The notes under the pieces: generated by a model
The model's input: only the letters and a program-made list of their open reading frames with translations
What the model was told of the DNA's origin: nothing
Database searches by the model: none
Translations under genes and position numbers: made by a program
Shown: piece after piece, positions 5,600 through 6,540 of the stretch
Numbering within the stretch: the first letter of the stretch is position 1
Layout of the letters: the number at the start of each line of letters is the position of its first letter
Assembly (NCBI GenBank): GCA_913057815.1
Contig: CAJXOV010000127.1
Coordinates: 1 to 6,540 of the forward strand
Length of the DNA stretch: 6,540 nucleotides
DNA from: an uncultured Flavobacteriales bacterium
Lineage (GTDB): Bacteria > Bacteroidota > Bacteroidia > Flavobacteriales_D > Sanyastnellaceae
Direction of reading: 5' to 3'

Positions 5600-6038
5600 C
5601 CTTCATGGATCTTCTTAAATAATTTATCTGACCTAGATGATAGGTTAAATGACCATGCAGATGAATTAAGAAATATTCTGTAGTCATAGGTTTTCCGAAT
5701 ACTTCTAATGGATATGTTTTATCTAGATCGGTTAATGATAAGTCTTTGAGAGTGCTTTCAACTTCTAACTGGGTTTCGTCTACCAATTTGTTTAATTCAG
5801 ATAGGAGAATTGGATTAGAATAAAACTCCAATTTTCGGTTTCTGACATATCCCGAGTTCCCGAGAATACTCCCAATAAAGTGTTTTAAATTCCCGCAGAT
5901 ATGAAGAGTTAGATGACCGCTAGAATTAGCAATATCTCCTTGTGTTTTCCAAATATCGTCTTCATTGTCAAACTCAGATAAATCGCTTTTCAAACCGAGT
6001 AGGTCTCGATTAAATAGAACTAATAAAGATTCAACCAT
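5592..6038 (-). CDS. DinB-like (DUF1572-type) four-helix-bundle protein
   Basis: This 148-residue protein has the size and helix pattern of the DinB/YfiT-like metalloprotein superfamily. A first helix opens with ESLLVLFNRDLL, a second carries HLTLHICGNLKHFIGSILG (residues 42-60), and the last carries HLHGHLTYHLGQINYLRR (126-143). His46, or possibly His53, with the HxxxH pair His130 and His134 would form the expected divalent-metal site. The segment SGHLTLHICGNLKHFIG and the ending HLGQINYLRR are what make me favour the DUF1572 branch. Many DinB-like proteins are thiol-dependent transferases or detoxification enzymes, but most Bacteroidota members are uncharacterised, and I assign no reaction. 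ATG 6038 is a natural start, 5 nt after the stop of the upstream minus-strand gene, so the two are probably co-transcribed. Confidence 0.8.
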   Translation of the reverse strand: MVESLLVLFNRDLLGLKSDLSEFDNEDDIWKTQGDIANSSGHLTLHICGNLKHFIGSILGNSGYVRNRKLEFYSNPILLSELNKLVDETQLEVESTLKDLSLTDLDKTYPLEVFGKPMTTEYFLIHLHGHLTYHLGQINYLRRSMKEK

Positions 6039-6043
6039 CTGTT

Positions 6044-6498
6044 TTAATTTAACGTTAGAAACTGGGTTACTAAATAGATCAATGAATTCTTGTTGGAGTC
6101 TGGAAATGTAACTACCAGCTTAGAAGTAACTTGTTTTCCCACGGGAGTTAATGAAAATTCAATTTCTTTTCCTAGGCTTAGAGCTATTCTTCCTCTAAAT
6201 GAACTTGGCATATTCAATAGGTCTGCTAGAGAATCCATTTGAGTTAGGTTGGCATGCGCATACACTGAATTTCGGTTAGGCTCTGTGTTTACAGAGTGAT
6301 TTTTTATTGAACTGAACCAGAATGTAGAATCTATGATTTGCGTAAAGTGAGATTGACTAGGTAAGAGTTTATCAAGTTTTAAATCTGCTTTCGGAATTGA
6401 ATCAAAATTGATGTTTCCCACATAGCTAAGTTGACTTGTGGTATTAGATGTTTTCACTTCAATAAGTTCGAAATTATCATCATAAGAATATGTAATAG
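6044..6498 (-). CDS. Unrecognised protein, C-terminal fragment (N-terminus cut by contig end)
   Basis: I do not recognise this protein. The frame is open from the TAA at 6046-6044 back to the adapter junction, giving 150 visible residues. A GTG at 6457 could be taken as a start, but the frame continues 13 codons further upstream (ITYSYDDNFELIE) to the edge of genomic sequence. The only in-frame stop beyond lies inside the adapter at 6508-6506, so the gene should be treated as 5'-partial. The visible part is polar with beta-like stretches: FTQIIDSTFWFSSIK, RGRIALSLGKEIEFSLTPVG and SKLVVTFPD. It has no membrane segment and no cysteine, so a soluble or periplasmic domain is possible. It ends 5 nt before the DinB-like gene, which it probably precedes in an operon. 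Confidence 0.75.
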
Positions 6499-6540
6499 CT
6501 GTCTCTTATACACATCTCCGAGCCCACGAGACCTCTCTAC
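6499..6540. other. Right-end Nextera adapter: mosaic end, Read-2 tail and i7 index
   Basis: Bases 6499-6517 are the full 19-base Tn5 mosaic end, CTGTCTCTTATACACATCT. Bases 6518-6532, CCGAGCCCACGAGAC, are the Nextera Read-2 primer tail. The last eight bases, CTCTCTAC, sit exactly where the i7 index belongs and match index N707 as I remember it. None of this is genomic. It creates an artificial stop codon in the frame of the preceding partial gene. Confidence 0.98.

Noticed and set aside
1..6540. Terminal inverted repeats suggesting a transposon or linear plasmid
   Set aside because: The repeats are the synthetic Tn5 mosaic end from Nextera libraries, followed on the right by primer tail and index. 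No transposase gene is present.

Overview
The window looks like an assembled fragment of an AT-rich genome of the phylum Bacteroidota, probably a free-living and perhaps marine one. Four observations point there. A secreted protein ends in a type IX secretion (T9SS) sorting domain, which is restricted to that phylum. The two clearest promoters carry TAnnTTTG, the Bacteroidota -7 element. Recognisable Shine-Dalgarno sequences are largely absent. The CvfB-, YaaA- and DinB-like proteins resemble Bacteroidota forms. I cannot place it below phylum.

Both ends are library adapter, not genome. Bases 1-15 are most of a Nextera (Tn5) mosaic end. Bases 6499-6540 are a full mosaic end, the Read-2 primer tail and an 8-base i7 index. 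Genomic sequence therefore runs from about 16 to 6498, and the genes at both edges are cut.

Layout: (1) 16-1478, minus strand: a CvfB-like S1 RNA-binding protein followed 3 nt later by yaaA, which is truncated by the left end. (2) 1479-1578: divergent intergenic region with a promoter facing right. (3) 1579-3462, plus strand: a 627-residue T9SS-exported multidomain protein. (4) 3466-4185, minus strand: an FkbM-family methyltransferase, meeting the secreted-protein gene tail to tail with 3 nt between the stop codons. (5) 4186-4295: a second divergent intergenic region with a similar promoter. (6) 4296-5566, plus strand: a two-gene unit of a small unrecognised exported protein and a second, only distantly related FkbM methyltransferase. 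(7) 5592-6498, minus strand: a two-gene unit of an unrecognised protein, cut at its N-terminus by the right end, followed by a DinB-like four-helix protein.

The genes read as four or five short transcription units in alternating directions, not one dedicated system. The points most worth following are the two FkbM enzymes bracketing an unknown exported protein, a shared sequence block in the two divergent promoter regions, and hairpins at the convergent gene ends. I see no tRNA, rRNA, CRISPR array, insertion sequence, defence system or other clearly new system. All functional calls come from reading motifs by eye.
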